Shown here piece by piece: positions 36,892 through 49,652 of a DNA stretch of 64,000 bases. Source of the DNA: Isoperla grammatica (taxonomy: Eukaryota; Arthropoda; Insecta; Plecoptera; Perlodidae); assembly GCA_945910005.1 (NCBI GenBank), contig OX246745.1:44679533-44743532 (forward strand), given 5' to 3'. The stretch's first letter is position 1. Every line of letters begins with the position of its first letter. Under the pieces are notes generated by a model. The model was not told the origin of the DNA, did not search any database, and worked only from the letters and a program-made list of their open reading frames with translations. Made by a program: the position numbers and the translations under genes.

Positions 36892-36961
36892 CCAATCAGT
36901 GGTCGCTATTAGCGCGGGCTTGTCTAGAGCAGTTTCTTGGGTTGGCTATTCGCCTTTAAAT
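36892..36961 (+). promoter_or_regulatory. Possible CCAAT/TATA-like promoter
   Basis: GCCAATCAG near 36,891 and TTTAAAT near 36,955 lie in a locally GC-rich block. They precede an ATG in good context at 36,994 (ATCATGG) opening a 70-codon ORF with no recognised domain. Palindromic CCACGTGG boxes lie upstream at 36,604 and 36,744. This could be a cryptic or antisense promoter; support is weak. Confidence 0.2.
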
Positions 36962-38379
36962 CGAGATGTAGGCGCGCCACCGTCGCGACCATCATGGCCG
37001 TCCGAGCCAGGATAAACAACGTACGGCTAACCTGTGTTCCATACGTTTCTGGCAGTAGGTTAGTGAGTGACAGGGTGATGGTGTCTGTGATACACATTTA
37101 TCACAAAAACGCGTTTGTTGGGAACATACAGCGACCATTTGTCGAAACAAATAGGATTAATTTTGCAGGAATAATATTAAGTAACTGGTACTATATAGGT
37201 TAGCATCCCTTCATACATCATGTTAACATGCAAAACCCACATCTGATAAACGTGACTATTAACTGCACAATGAAAACAACAAAGTTAACGCTCCTTGCTC
37301 ATATAAAGCAGGTTCGAGGAAGTGTAAACATATGAGTATTTTTTATATGTAAGTAAGGCTAAGACGGCTCTCGTTCATATCTTGAATCACTATTCCCCTT
37401 TTATCCTTTCTTCAAATTTTTATTTTATTCTTTACGGCCCTCTTTTCGACCTCCTCCCCTATACCTCCCATGCCCCCAAAACCAGAAACGAATGTTCTCT
37501 ACGAAATATACTTTCTAAAGCTAAAAGGTTAATGCAACGCAGCTGATTCTGGTGGGCATATGCGTAGGCATGCTAAATGTTGGATTCTAAAAATAGGTTT
37601 GTAGTTGATCATTTTGTATCAGTAGCCTGTTATGATTATTGGTAGTAGAGGTAGTTGAGGTGCTTTATGCCTCCCACCCCCTTACACCCACATCCACACG
37701 CACGCAATCTACACTTGAGGGGAATTTTCCTGTATAATGCTGAATTTCGGTGTTGGCGTTTAAAATTACGAGATCAAACTAGGATAAAATGTTATGAATT
37801 ATATTTGTGTCATCACCCCCCAACAAATACATTGTCACAATTTTGTTGGACCATCAAGTAAACATAATCTTTAGTAGACATAGTAAGTATTTTTTTATCA
37901 AATTTATAAATTAAACAAATTCCCTCCAATGTGTTTGAAGACCTATATGTCAATTTATGTTAGGACTAACTGTGCTCTTTTTTAACACAGTATATACGAA
38001 AATATATTTTACAAAATGGTAAACAAAATGTGTAATTTGTAAGACTGCATACCATACCAGCATGCAATTCGATACTTCTACGCAACTGCGTAAGCGCCGA
38101 ACTCATTCGGATCTAAAAACACTTCGTGTTGAGAGAATATTTGTTTCGCCGGCCGGTTGCTACATTGTGGCATACATAGATCAACAAGATATTGATCGTA
38201 AATTTTAACATGTTTACTTCCCCACAATAATCTTGATCATGTAATTCACTCATACTTTCTATCGCCGTCTATATAACACACAGCGAATACCGGCCATCTT
38301 TCCGTAACCTATCCTGGCTGTACTGGTTCTCGATTTGTCCGCCAGAGTTCAGCCACTTTGGATTTAAACGCGACGACGA

Positions 38380-38533
38380 GCCTAGGCCACAACCTAATAT
38401 AGCAGGCGAGCCCAAACAGTGAGCTGGTCGCTTACAAATACCTCCGTGAAGCCATGACTCGCCTCCCACCTCGGGGTGGTAGTAGGGCATGGGCCAGCCT
38501 AGGCCACGGGCTAGCGGGCGAGCCCAAACAGTG
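38380..38533. repeat. Two-copy direct repeat, about 111 bp apart
   Basis: GCCTAGGCCAC and then GGCGAGCCCAAACAGTG occur twice, the latter at about 38,406-38,422 and 38,517-38,533. This is a short local duplication, diverged between copies, a few hundred bases before the 66-bp satellite. Confidence 0.7.
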
Positions 38534-39674
38534 CAGGCCTGACCTTGCACAAGGAAATGAACACTGCAAAACGTAGACTGGATACAACGAGTCTAATAGT
38601 CTGACTTTGTATTGTTGTTTTACAACTACTAAATCTGTTATATAAAGTATGATGTGTGCATGATTATGTATTATCTCGTGTGTCTTGGATTATCCAACAC
38701 TATCTTTCTTATCGACTCGAACACACTGAACCATCAGTTGTTTCCCTGTTAGCTTTGTTACCCTGACTTACAACAGCTGTGGTCATTCTCACTAAGTGTG
38801 TACTGCAGCCTCTAATGAAGGGCGTGGTCGCTGTTTACGAGGCTTACTTTGACACGTTAGGCTCTATCATTAACCTCTCTCAATCTAGGGCCGCAAGTCA
38901 TGCAACTTATTAGGCAGCTGGGCCAACTTAACTCAGTCAACTCAGTCAGTTTAGTGCAGCAAGTCATGCAACTTATTAGGCAGCTGGGCCAACTTAACTC
39001 AGTCAACTAAGTCAGTTAAGTACAGCAAGTCATGCAACTTATTAGGCAGCTGGGCCAACTTAACTCAGTCAACTCAGTCAGTTTAGTACAGCAAGTCATG
39101 CAACTTATTAGGCAGCTGGGCCAACTTAACTCAGTCAACTCAGTCAGTTTAGTACAGCAAGTCATGCAACTTATGAGGCAGCTGGGCCACCTTAACTCAG
39201 TCAACTCAGTCAGTTTAGTACAGCAAGTCATGCAACTTATCAGGCAGCTGGGCCAACTCAACTCAGTCAGTTTAGTACAGCAAGTCATGCAACTTATAAG
39301 GTAGCTGGGCCACCTCAACTCAGTCAACTCAGTCAGTTTAGTACAGCAAGTCATGCAACTTATCAGGCAGCTGGGCCAACTCAACTCAGTCAACTCAGTC
39401 AGTTTAGTACAGCAAGTCATGCAACTTATCAGGCAGCTGGGCCAACTTAACTCAGTCAACTCAGTCAGTTTAGTACAGCAAGTAATGCAACTTATCAGGC
39501 AGCTGGGCCAACTTAACTCAGTCAACTCAGACAGTTTAGTACAGCAAGTCATGCAACTTATCAGACAGCTGGGCCAACTTAACTCAGTCAACTCAGTCAG
39601 TTAAGTACAGCAAGTCTTGCAACTTATCAGGCAGCTGGGCCAACTTAACTCAGTCAACTCAGTCAGTTTAGTAC

Positions 39675-42600
39675 AGCAAGTCATGCAACTTATCAGGCAG
39701 CTGGGCCAACTTAACTCAGTCAACTCAGTCACTTCAGTACAGCAAGTCATGCTACTTATCAGGCAGCTGGGCCAACTCAACTCAGTCAACTCAGTCAGTT
39801 TAGTGCAGCAAGTCATGCAACTTATCAGGCAGCTGGGCCACCTTAACTCAGTCAACTCAGTCAGTTTAGTGCAGCAAGTCATGCAACTTATCAGGCAGCT
39901 GGGCCAACTCAACTCAGTCAACTCAGTCAGTTTAGTGCAGCAAGTCATGCAACTTATCAGGCAGCTGGGCCAACTCAACTCAGTCAACTCAGTCAGTTTA
40001 GTACAGCAAGTCATGCAACTTATTAGGCAGCTGGGCCATCTTAACTCAGTCAACCACAGTCAGTTTAGTACAGCAAGTCATGCAACTTATCAGGCAGCTG
40101 GGCCAACTTAACTCAGTCAACTCAGTCAGTTTAGTACAGCAAGTCATGCAACTTATCAGGCAGCTGGGCCAACTTAACTCAGTCAACTCAGTCGGTTTAG
40201 TACAACAAGTCATGCAACTTATTACGCAGCTGGGCCAACTTAACTCAGTCAACTCAGTCAGTTTAGTACAGCAAGTCATGCAACTTATCAGGCAGCTGGG
40301 CCAACTCAACTCAGTCAACTCAGTCAGTTTAGTACAACAAGTCATGCAACTTATCAGGCAGCTGGGCCAACTCAACTCAGTCAACTCAGTCAGTTTAGTA
40401 CAACAAGTCATGCAACTTATCAGGCAGCTGGGCCAACTTAACTCAGTCAACTCAGTCAGTTTAGTACAGCAAGTCATGCAACTTTTTGAGGTAGCTGGGC
40501 CAACTTAACTCAGTCGGTTTAGTACAACAAGTCATGCAACTTATTACGCAGCTGGGCCACCTTAACTCAGTCAACTCAGTCAGTTAAGTACAGCAAGTCA
40601 TGCAACTTATTAGGCAGCTGGGCCACCTTAACTCAGTCAACTCAGTCAGTTTAGTACAGCAAGTCATGCAACTTATGAGGCAGCTGGGCCAACTCAACTC
40701 AGTCAACTCAGTCAGTTTAGTACAACAAGTCATGCAACTTATAAGGTAGCTAGGCCAACTCAACTCAGTCAACCCAGTCAGTTTAGTACAGCAAGTCATG
40801 CTACTTATCAGGCAGCTGGGCCAACTCAACTCAGTCAGTTTAGTACAACAAGTCATGCAACTTATTAGGCAGCTGGGCCAACTTAACTCAGTCAACTCAG
40901 TCAGTTTAGTACAGCAAGTCATGCAACTTATCAGGCAGCTGGGCCAACTCAACTCAGTCAACTCAGTCAGTTTAGTACAGCAAGTCATGCAACTTATCAA
41001 CAGCTGCGCCACCTTAACTCAGTCAACTCAGTCAGTTTAGTACAGCAAGTCATGCAACTTATAAGCAGCTGCGCCACCTAAACTCAGTCAACTCAGTCAG
41101 TTTAGTACAGCAAGTCATGCAACTTATAAGGCAGCTGGGCCAACTTAACTCAGTCAACTCAGTCAGTTTAGTACAGCAAGTCATGCAACTTATGAGGTAG
41201 CTGGGCCAACTCAACTCAGTCGGTTTAGTACAACAAGTCATGCAACTTATTAGGCAGCTGGGCCAACTCAACTCAGTCAACTCAGTCAGTTTAGTACAGC
41301 AAGTCATGCAACTTATTAGGCAGCTGGGCCAACTCAACTCAGTCGGTTGAGTACAACAAGTCATGCAACTTATTAGGCAGCTGGGCCAACTTAACTCAGT
41401 CAACTCAGTCAGTTTAGTACAGCAAGTCATGCAACTTATGAGGTAGCTGGGCCAACTCAACTCAATCGGTTTAGTACAACAAGTCATGCAACTTATTAGG
41501 CAGCTGGGCCAACTTAACTCAGTCAACTCAGTCAGTTTAGTACAGCAAGTCATGCAACTTATCAGGCAGCTGGGCCAACTTAACTCAGTCAACTCAGTCA
41601 GTTTAGTAGAGCAAGTCATGCAACTTATCAGGCAGCTGGGCCACCTCAACTCAGTCAACTCAGTCAGTTAAGTGCAGCAAGTCATGCAACTTATCAGGCA
41701 GCTGGGCAACCTTAACTCAGTCAACTCAGTCAGTTTAGTACAGCAAGTCATGCAACTTATCAGGCAGCTGGGCTAACTTTACTCAGTAAACTCAGTCAGT
41801 TTAGTACAGCAAGTCATGCAACTTATCAGGCAGCTGGGCTAACTTTACTCAGTAAACTCAGTCAGTTTAGTACAGCAAGTCATGCAACTTATCAGGTTAG
41901 GCCACCTCATGCAACTTATTAGGCAGCTGGGCCAACTCATTTCAGTCAACTCAGTCAGTTTAGTACAGCAAGTCATGCAACTTATCAGGCAGCTGGGCCA
42001 ACTTAACTCAGTCAACTCAGTCTGTTTAGTACAACAAGTCATGCAACTTATCAGGCAGCTGGGCCAACTCAACTCAGGCAACTCAGTCAGTTTAGTACAG
42101 CAAGTCATGCAACTTATCAGGCAGCTGGGCCAACTTAACTCAGTAAACTCAGTCAGTTTAGCACAGCAAATCATGCAATTTATCAGGCAGCTGGGCCAAT
42201 TCAACTCAGTCAACTCAGTCAGTTTAGTACGGCAAGTCATGCAACTTATTAGGCAGCTGGGCCACCTTAACTCAGTCAACTCAGGCAGTTTAGTACAGGA
42301 AGTCATGCAACTTATCAGGCAGCTGGGCCAACTCCACTCAGTCAACTCAGTCAGTTTAGTACAGCAAGTCATGCAACTTATGAGGTAGCTGGGCCAACTC
42401 AACTCAGTCAACTCAGTCAGTTTAGTACAACAAGTCATGCAACTTATCAGGCAGCTGGGCCAACTCAACTCAGTCGGTTAAGTACATGAAGTCATGCAAC
42501 TTATTAGGCAGCTGGGCCAACTTAACTCAGTCAACTCAGTCAGTTTAGTACAGCAAGTCATGCAACTTATGAGGTAGCTGGGCCAACTCAACTCAGTCAA

Positions 42601-45600
42601 CTCAGTCGGTTTAGTACAACAAGTCATGCAACTTATTAGGCAGCTGGGCCAACTCAACTCAGTCAACTCAGTCGGTTTAGTACAACAAGTCATGCAACTT
42701 ATTAGGCAGCTGGGCCAACTTAACTCAGTCAACTCAGTCGGTTTAGTACAACAAGTCATGCAACTTATTAGGCAGCTGGGCCAACTTAACTCAGTCAACT
42801 CAGTCAGTTTAGTAGAGCAAGTCATGCAACTTATGAGGTAGCTGGGCCAACTTAACTCAGTCAACTCAGTCAGTTTAGTACAGCAAGTCATGCAACTTAT
42901 TAGGCAGCTGGGCCACCTTAACTCAGTCAACTCAGGCAGTTTAGTACAGGAAGTCATGCAACTTATCAGGCAGCTGGGCCAACTCAACTCAGTCAACTCA
43001 GTCAGTTTAGTACAGCAAGTCATGCAACTTATGAGGTAGCTGGGCCACCTCAACTCAGTCAACTCAGTCAGTTTAGTACAACAAGGCATGCAACTTATTA
43101 GGCAGCTGGGCCAACTTAACTCAGTCAACTCAGTCAGTTTAGTACAGCAAGTCATGCAACTTATGAGGCAGCTGGGCAAACTCAACTCAGGCAACTCAGT
43201 CAGTTTATTCAGCAAGTCATGCAACTTATCAGGCAGCTGGGTCAGTCAACTCAGTCAGTTTAGTACAGCAAGTCATGCAACTTATCAGGCAGCTGGGTCA
43301 GTCAACTCAGTCAGTTTAGTACAGCAAGTCATGCAACTAATTAGGCACCTGGGCCAACTTAACTCAGTCAACTCAGTCAGTTTAGTACAGCAAGTCATGC
43401 AACTTATGAGGCAGCTGGGCCAACTCAACTCAGGCAACTCAGTCAGTTTAGTACAGCAAGTCATGCAACTTATCAGGCAGCTGGGTCAGTCAACTCAGTC
43501 AGTTTAGTACAGCAAGTCATGCAACTTATTAGGCAGCTGGGCCAACTTAACTCAGTCAACTCAGTCGGTTTAGTACAACAAGTCATGCAACTTATTAGGC
43601 AGCTGGGCCAACTTAACTCAGTCAACTCAGTCAGTTTAGTAGAGCAAGTCATGCAACTTATCAGGCAGCTGGGCCACCTCAACTCAGTCAACTCAGTCAG
43701 TTTAGTACAGCAAGTCATGCAACTTATCAGGCAGCTGGGTCAGTCAACTCAGTCAGTTTAGTACAGCAAGTCATGCAACTTATTAGGCAGCTGGGCCAAC
43801 TTAACTCAGTCAACTCAGTCGGTTTAGTACAACAAGTCATGCAACTTATTAGGCAGCTGGGCCAACTTAACTCAGTCAACTCAGTCAGTTTAGTACAGCA
43901 AGTCATGCAACTTATCAGGCAGCTGGGTCAGTCAACTCAGTCAGTTTAGTACAGCAAGTCATGCAACTTATTAGGCAGCTGGGCCAACTTAACTCAGTCA
44001 ACTCAGTCAGTTTAGTACAGCAAGTCATGCAACTTATGAGGCAGCTGGGCCAACTCAACTCAGTCAACTCAGTCAGTTTAGTACAGCAAGTCATGCAACT
44101 TATTAGGCAGCTGGGCCAACTTAACTCAGTCAACTCAGTCAGTTTAGTACAGCAAGTCATGCAACTTATTAGGCAGCTGGGCCAACTCAACTCAGGCAAC
44201 TCAGTCAGTTTAGTACAGCAAGTCATGCAACTTATCAGGCAGCTGGGCCAACTCAACTCAGTCGGTTTAGTACAACAAGTCATGCAACTTATTAGGCAGC
44301 TGGGCCAACTTAACTCAGTCAACTCAGTCGGTTTAGTACAACAAGTCATGCAACTTATTAGGCAGCTGGGCCAACTTAACTCAGTCAACTCAGTCAGTTT
44401 AGTAGAGCAAGTCATGCAACTTATCAGGCAGCTGGGCCACCTCAACTCAGTCAACTCAGTCAGTTTAGTGCAGCAAGTCATGCAACTTATCAGGCAGCTG
44501 GGAATCCTTAACTCAGTCAACTCAGTCAGTTTAGTACAGCAAGTCATGCAACTTATCAGGCAGCTGGGCTAACTTTACTCAGTAAACTCAGTCAGTTTAG
44601 TACAGCAAGTCATGCAACTTATCAGGCAGCTGGGCTAACTTTACTCAGTAAACTTAGTCAGTTTAGTACAGCAAGTCATGCAACTTATCAGGTTAGGCCA
44701 CCTCATGCAACTTATTAGGCAGCTGGGCCAACTCAACTCAGTCAACTCAGTCAGTTTAGTACAGCAGGTCATGCAACTTATCAGGCAGCTGGGCCAACTT
44801 AACTCAGTCAACTCAGTCAGTTTAGTACAACAAGTCATGCAACTTATCAGGCAGCTGGGCCAACTCAACTCAGGCAACTCAGTCAGTTTAGTACAGCAAG
44901 TCATGCAACTTATCAGGCAGCTGGGCAAACTTAACTCAGTAAACTCAGTCAGTTTAGCACAGCAAATCATGCAATTTATCAGGCAGCTGGGCCAATTCAA
45001 CTCAGTCAACTCAGTCAGGTTAGTACGGCAAGTCATGCAACTTATTAGGCAGCTGGGCCACCTTAACTCAGTCAACTCAGTCAGTTTAGTACAGCAAGTC
45101 ATGCAACTTATTAGGCAGCTGGGAAACCTTAACTCAGTCAACTCAGTCAGTTTAGTGCAGCAAATCATGCAACTTATTAGGCAGCTGGGCCACCTTAACT
45201 CAGTCAACTCAGTTAGTTTAGTGCAGCAAGTCATGCAACTTATTAGGCAGCTGGGCCACCTTAACTCAGTCAACTCAGGCAGTTTAGTACAGGAAGTCAT
45301 GCAACTTATCAGGCAGCTGGGCCAACTTAACTTAGTCAACTCAGTCAGTTTAGCTCAGCAAGTCATGCAACTTATGAGGTAGCTGGGCCAACTTAACTCA
45401 GTCAACTCAGTCAGTTTAGTACAGCAAGTCATGCAACTTATTAGGCAGCTGGGCCACCTTAACTCAGTCAACTCAGGCAGTTTAGTACAGGAAGTCATGC
45501 AAATTATCAGGCAGCTGGGCCAACTCAACTCAGTCAACTCAGTCAGTTTAGTACAGCAAGTCATGCAACTTATGATGTAGCTGGGCCAACTCAACTCAGT

Positions 45601-48600
45601 CAACTCAGTCAGTTTAGTACAACAAGTCATGCAACTTATTAGGCAGCTGGGCCAACTTAACTCAGTCAACTCAGTCAGTTTAATACAGCAAGTCATGCAA
45701 CTTATGAGGCAGCTGGGCCAACTCAACTCAGGCAACTCAGTCAGTTTTTTACAGAAAGTCATGCAACTTATCAGGTAGCTGGGCCAACTTAACTCAGTCA
45801 ACTCAGTCAGTTTAGTACAGCAAGTCATGCAACTTATTAGGCAGCTGGGCCAACTCAACTCAGTCAACTCAGTCAGTTAAGTACAGCAAGTCATGCAACT
45901 TATTAGGCAGCTGGGCCAACTCAACTCAGTCAACTCAGTCAGTTAAGTACAGCAAGTCATGCAACTTATCAGGCAGCTGGGCCAACTCAACTCAGTCGGT
46001 TAAGTACATGAAGTCATGCAACTTATTAGGCAGCTGGGCCAACTTAACTCAGTCAACTCAGTCAGTTTAGTACAGCAAGTCATGCAACTTATGAGGTAGC
46101 TGGGCCAACTCAACTCAGTCGGTTTAGTACAACAAGTCATGCAACTTATTAGGCAGCTGGGCCAACTTAACTCAGTCAACTCAGTCAGTTTAGTACAGCA
46201 AGTCATGCAACTTATCAGGCAGCTGGGCCAACTTAACTCAGTCAACTCAGTCAGTTTAGTAGAGCAAGTCATGCAACTTATCAGGCAGCTGGGCCACCTC
46301 AACTCAGTCAACTCAGTCAGTTTAGTGCAGCAAGTCATGCAACTTATCAGGCAGCTGGGCAACCTTAACTCAGTCAACTCAGTCAGTTTAGTACAGCAAG
46401 TCATGCAACTTATCAGGCAGCTGGGCAACCTTAACTCAGTCAACTAAGTCAGTTTAGTACAGCAAGTCATGCAACTTATCAGGCAGCTGGGCTAACTTTA
46501 CTCAGTAAACTCAGTCAGTTTAGTACAGCAAGTCATGCAACTTATCAGGCAGCTGGGCCAACTTAACTCAGTCAACTCAGTCAGTTTAGTACAGCAAGTC
46601 ATGCAACTTATCAGGCAGCTGGGCCAACTTAACTCAGTCAACTCAGTCAGTTTAGTAGAGCAAGTCATGCAACTTATCAGGCAGCTGGGCCACCTCAACT
46701 CAGTCAACTCAGTCAGTTTAGTGCAGCAAGTCATGCAACTTATCAGGCAGCTGGGCAACCTTAACTCAGTCAACTCAGTCAGTTTAGTACAGCAAGTCAT
46801 GCAACTTATCAGGCAGCTGGGCTAACTTTACTCAGTAAACTCAGTCAGTTTAGTACAGCAAGTCATGCAACTTATCAGGCAGCTGGGCTAACTTTACTCA
46901 GTAAACTCAGTCAGTTTAGTACAGCAAGTCATGCAACTTATCAGGTTAGGCCACCTCATGCAACTTATTAGGCAGCTGGGCCAACTCAACTCAGTCAACT
47001 CAGTCAGTTTAGTACAGCAAGTCATGCAACTTATCAGGCAGCTGGGCCAACTTAACTCAGTCAACTCAGTCAGTTTAGTACAACAAGTCATGCAACTTAT
47101 CAGGCAGCTGGGCCAACTCAACTCAGGCAACTCAGTCAGTTTAGTACAGCAAGTCATGCAACTTATCAGGCAGCTGGGCCAACTTAACTCAGTAAACTCA
47201 GTCAGTTTAGCACAGCAATCTTGCAATTTATCAGGCAGCTGGGCCAATTTAACTCAGTCAACTCAGTCAGTTTAGTACAGCAAGTCATGCAACTTATGAG
47301 GTAGCTGGGCTAACTCAACTCAGTCAGTTTAGTACAGCAAGTCATGCAACTTATTAGGCAGCTGGGCCAACTTAACTCAGTCAACTCAGTCAGTTTAGTA
47401 CAGCAAGTCATGCAACTTATCAGGCAGCTGGGCCAACTTAGTTCAGTAAACTCAGTCAGTTTAGTACAGCAAATCATGCAATTTATCAGGCAGCTGGGCC
47501 AACTCAACTCAGTCAACTCAGTCAGTTTAGTACAGCAAGTCATCTAACTTATCAGGCAGCTGGGCCAACTTAACTCAGTCAACTCAGTCAGTTTAGTACA
47601 ACAAGTCATGCAACTTATCAGGCAGCTGGGCCAACTCAACTCAGGCAACTCAGTCAGTTTAGTACAGCAAGTCATGCAACTTATCAGGCAGCTGGGCCAA
47701 CTTAACTCAGTAAACTCAGTCAGTTTAGCACAGCAATCTTGCAATTTATCAGGCAGCTGGGCCAATTCAACTCAGTCAACTCAGTCAGTTTAGTACAGCA
47801 AGTCATGCAACTTATGAGGTAGCTGGGCTAACTCAACTCAGTAATCTCAGTCAGTTTAGTACGGCAAGTCATGCAACTTATCAGGCAGCTGGGCGAACTC
47901 AACTCAGTAAACTCAGTCAGTTTAGTACGGCAAGTCATGCAACTTATTAGGCAGCTGGGCTACCTTAACTCAGTCAACTCAGTCAGTTTAGTACAGCAAG
48001 TCATGCAACTTATTAGGCAGCTGGGCAACCTTAACTCAGTCAACTCAGTCAGTTTAGTGCAGCAATTCATGCAACTTATTAGGCAGCTGGGCCACCTTAA
48101 CTCAGTCAACTCAGTCAGTTTAGTGCAGCAAGTCATGCAACTTATGAGGTAGCTGGGCCAACTCAACTCAGTCGGTTAAGTACAACAAGTCATGCAACTT
48201 ATTAGGCAGCTGGGCCAACTTAACTCAGTCAACTCAGTCAGTTTAGTACAGCAAGTCATGCAACTTATCAGGCAGCTGGGCCAACTTAACTCAGTCAACT
48301 CAGTCAGTTTAGTAGAGCAAGTCATGCAACTTATCAGGCAGCTGGGCCACCTCAACTCAGTCAACTCAGTCAGTTTAGTGCAGCAAGTCATGCAACTTAT
48401 CAGGCAGCTGGGCAACCTTAACTCAGTCAACTCAGTCAGTTTAGTACAGCAAGTCATGCAACTTATCAGGCAGCTGGGCAACCTTAACTCAGTCAACTAA
48501 GTCAGTTTAGTACAGCAAGTCATGCAACTTATCAGGCAGCTGGGCTAACTTTACTCAGTAAACACAGTCAGTTTAGTACAGCAAGTCATGCAACTTATCA

Positions 48601-49652
48601 GGCAGCTGGGCCAACTTAACTCAGTCAACTCAGTCAGTTTAGTACAGCAAGTCATGCAACTTATCAGGCAGCTGGGCCAACTTAACTCAGTCAACTCAGT
48701 CAGTTTAGTAGAGCAAGTCATGCAACTTATCAGGCAGCTGGGCCACCTCAACTCAGTCAACTCAGTCAGTTTAGTGCAGCAAGTCATGCAAGTTATCAGG
48801 CAGCTGGGCAACCTTAACTCAGTCAACTCAGTCAGTTTAGTACAGCAAGTCATGCAACTTATCAGGCAGCTGGGCTAACTTTACTCAGTAAACTCAGTCA
48901 GTTTAGTACAGCAAGTCATGCAACTTATCAGTAAGCTGGGCTAACTTTACTCAGTAAACTCAGTCAGTTTAGTACAGCAAGTCATGCATCTTATCAGGTA
49001 AGGCCACCTCATGCAACTTATTAGGCAGCTGGGCCAACTCAACTCAGTCAACTCAGTCAGTTTAGTACAGCAAGTCATGCAACTTATCAGGCAGCTTGGC
49101 CAACTTAACTCAGTCAACTCAGTCAGTTTAGTACAACAAGTCATGCAACTTATCAGGCAGCTGGGCCAACTCAACTAAGGCAACTCAGTCAGTTTAGTAC
49201 AGCAAGTCATGCAACTTATCAGGCAGCTGGGCCAACTTAACTCAGTCAACTCAGTCAGTTTAGCACAGCAATTTTGCAATTTATCAGGCAGCTGGGCCAA
49301 TTTAACTCAGTCAACTCAGTCAGTTTAGTACAGCAAGTCATGCAACTTATGAGGTAGCTGGGCTAACTCTACTCAGTCAGTTTAGTACAGCAAGTCATGC
49401 AACTTATTAGGCAGCTGGGCCAACTTAACTCAGTCAACTCCGTCAGTTTAGTACAGCAAGTCATGCAACTTATCAGGCAGCTGGGCCAACTTAGTTCAGT
49501 AAACTCAGTCAGTTTAGTACAGCAAATCATGCAATTTATCAGGCAGCTGGGCCAACTCAACTCAGTCAACTCAGTCAGTTTAGTAGAGCAAGTCATGCAA
49601 CTTATCAGGCAGCTGGGCCAACTCAACTCAGTCAACTCAGTCAGTTTAGTGC
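39675..49652. repeat. Tandem 10-kb duplication in the satellite, copy 1
   Basis: The pattern of variant units from about 39,675 recurs at a constant offset of 9,978 bp up to about 46,489, and at 9,423 bp after about 47,045. Copy 1 therefore has an extra 555 bp (46,490-47,044). The ends are approximate to a few tens of bases. Confidence 0.85.

Larger units (their letters stand above)
35941..38892 (-). other. Upstream PPEF intron, about 3 kb, no exon found
   Basis: Searched by eye on the minus strand for the missing PPP motifs (GDxHG, GDxVDRG, GNHE); none was seen. It contains a likely LINE 3' fragment (36,194-36,400), a GC-rich stretch at 36,570-37,020, and a two-copy direct repeat at 38,380-38,533. 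No gene is called. Confidence 0.5.

Noticed and set aside
38269..38550. Minus-strand ORF with CKRPAHCLGSPA-type sequence
   Set aside because: No recognisable domain. It spans the short direct duplication and has no convincing splice context.
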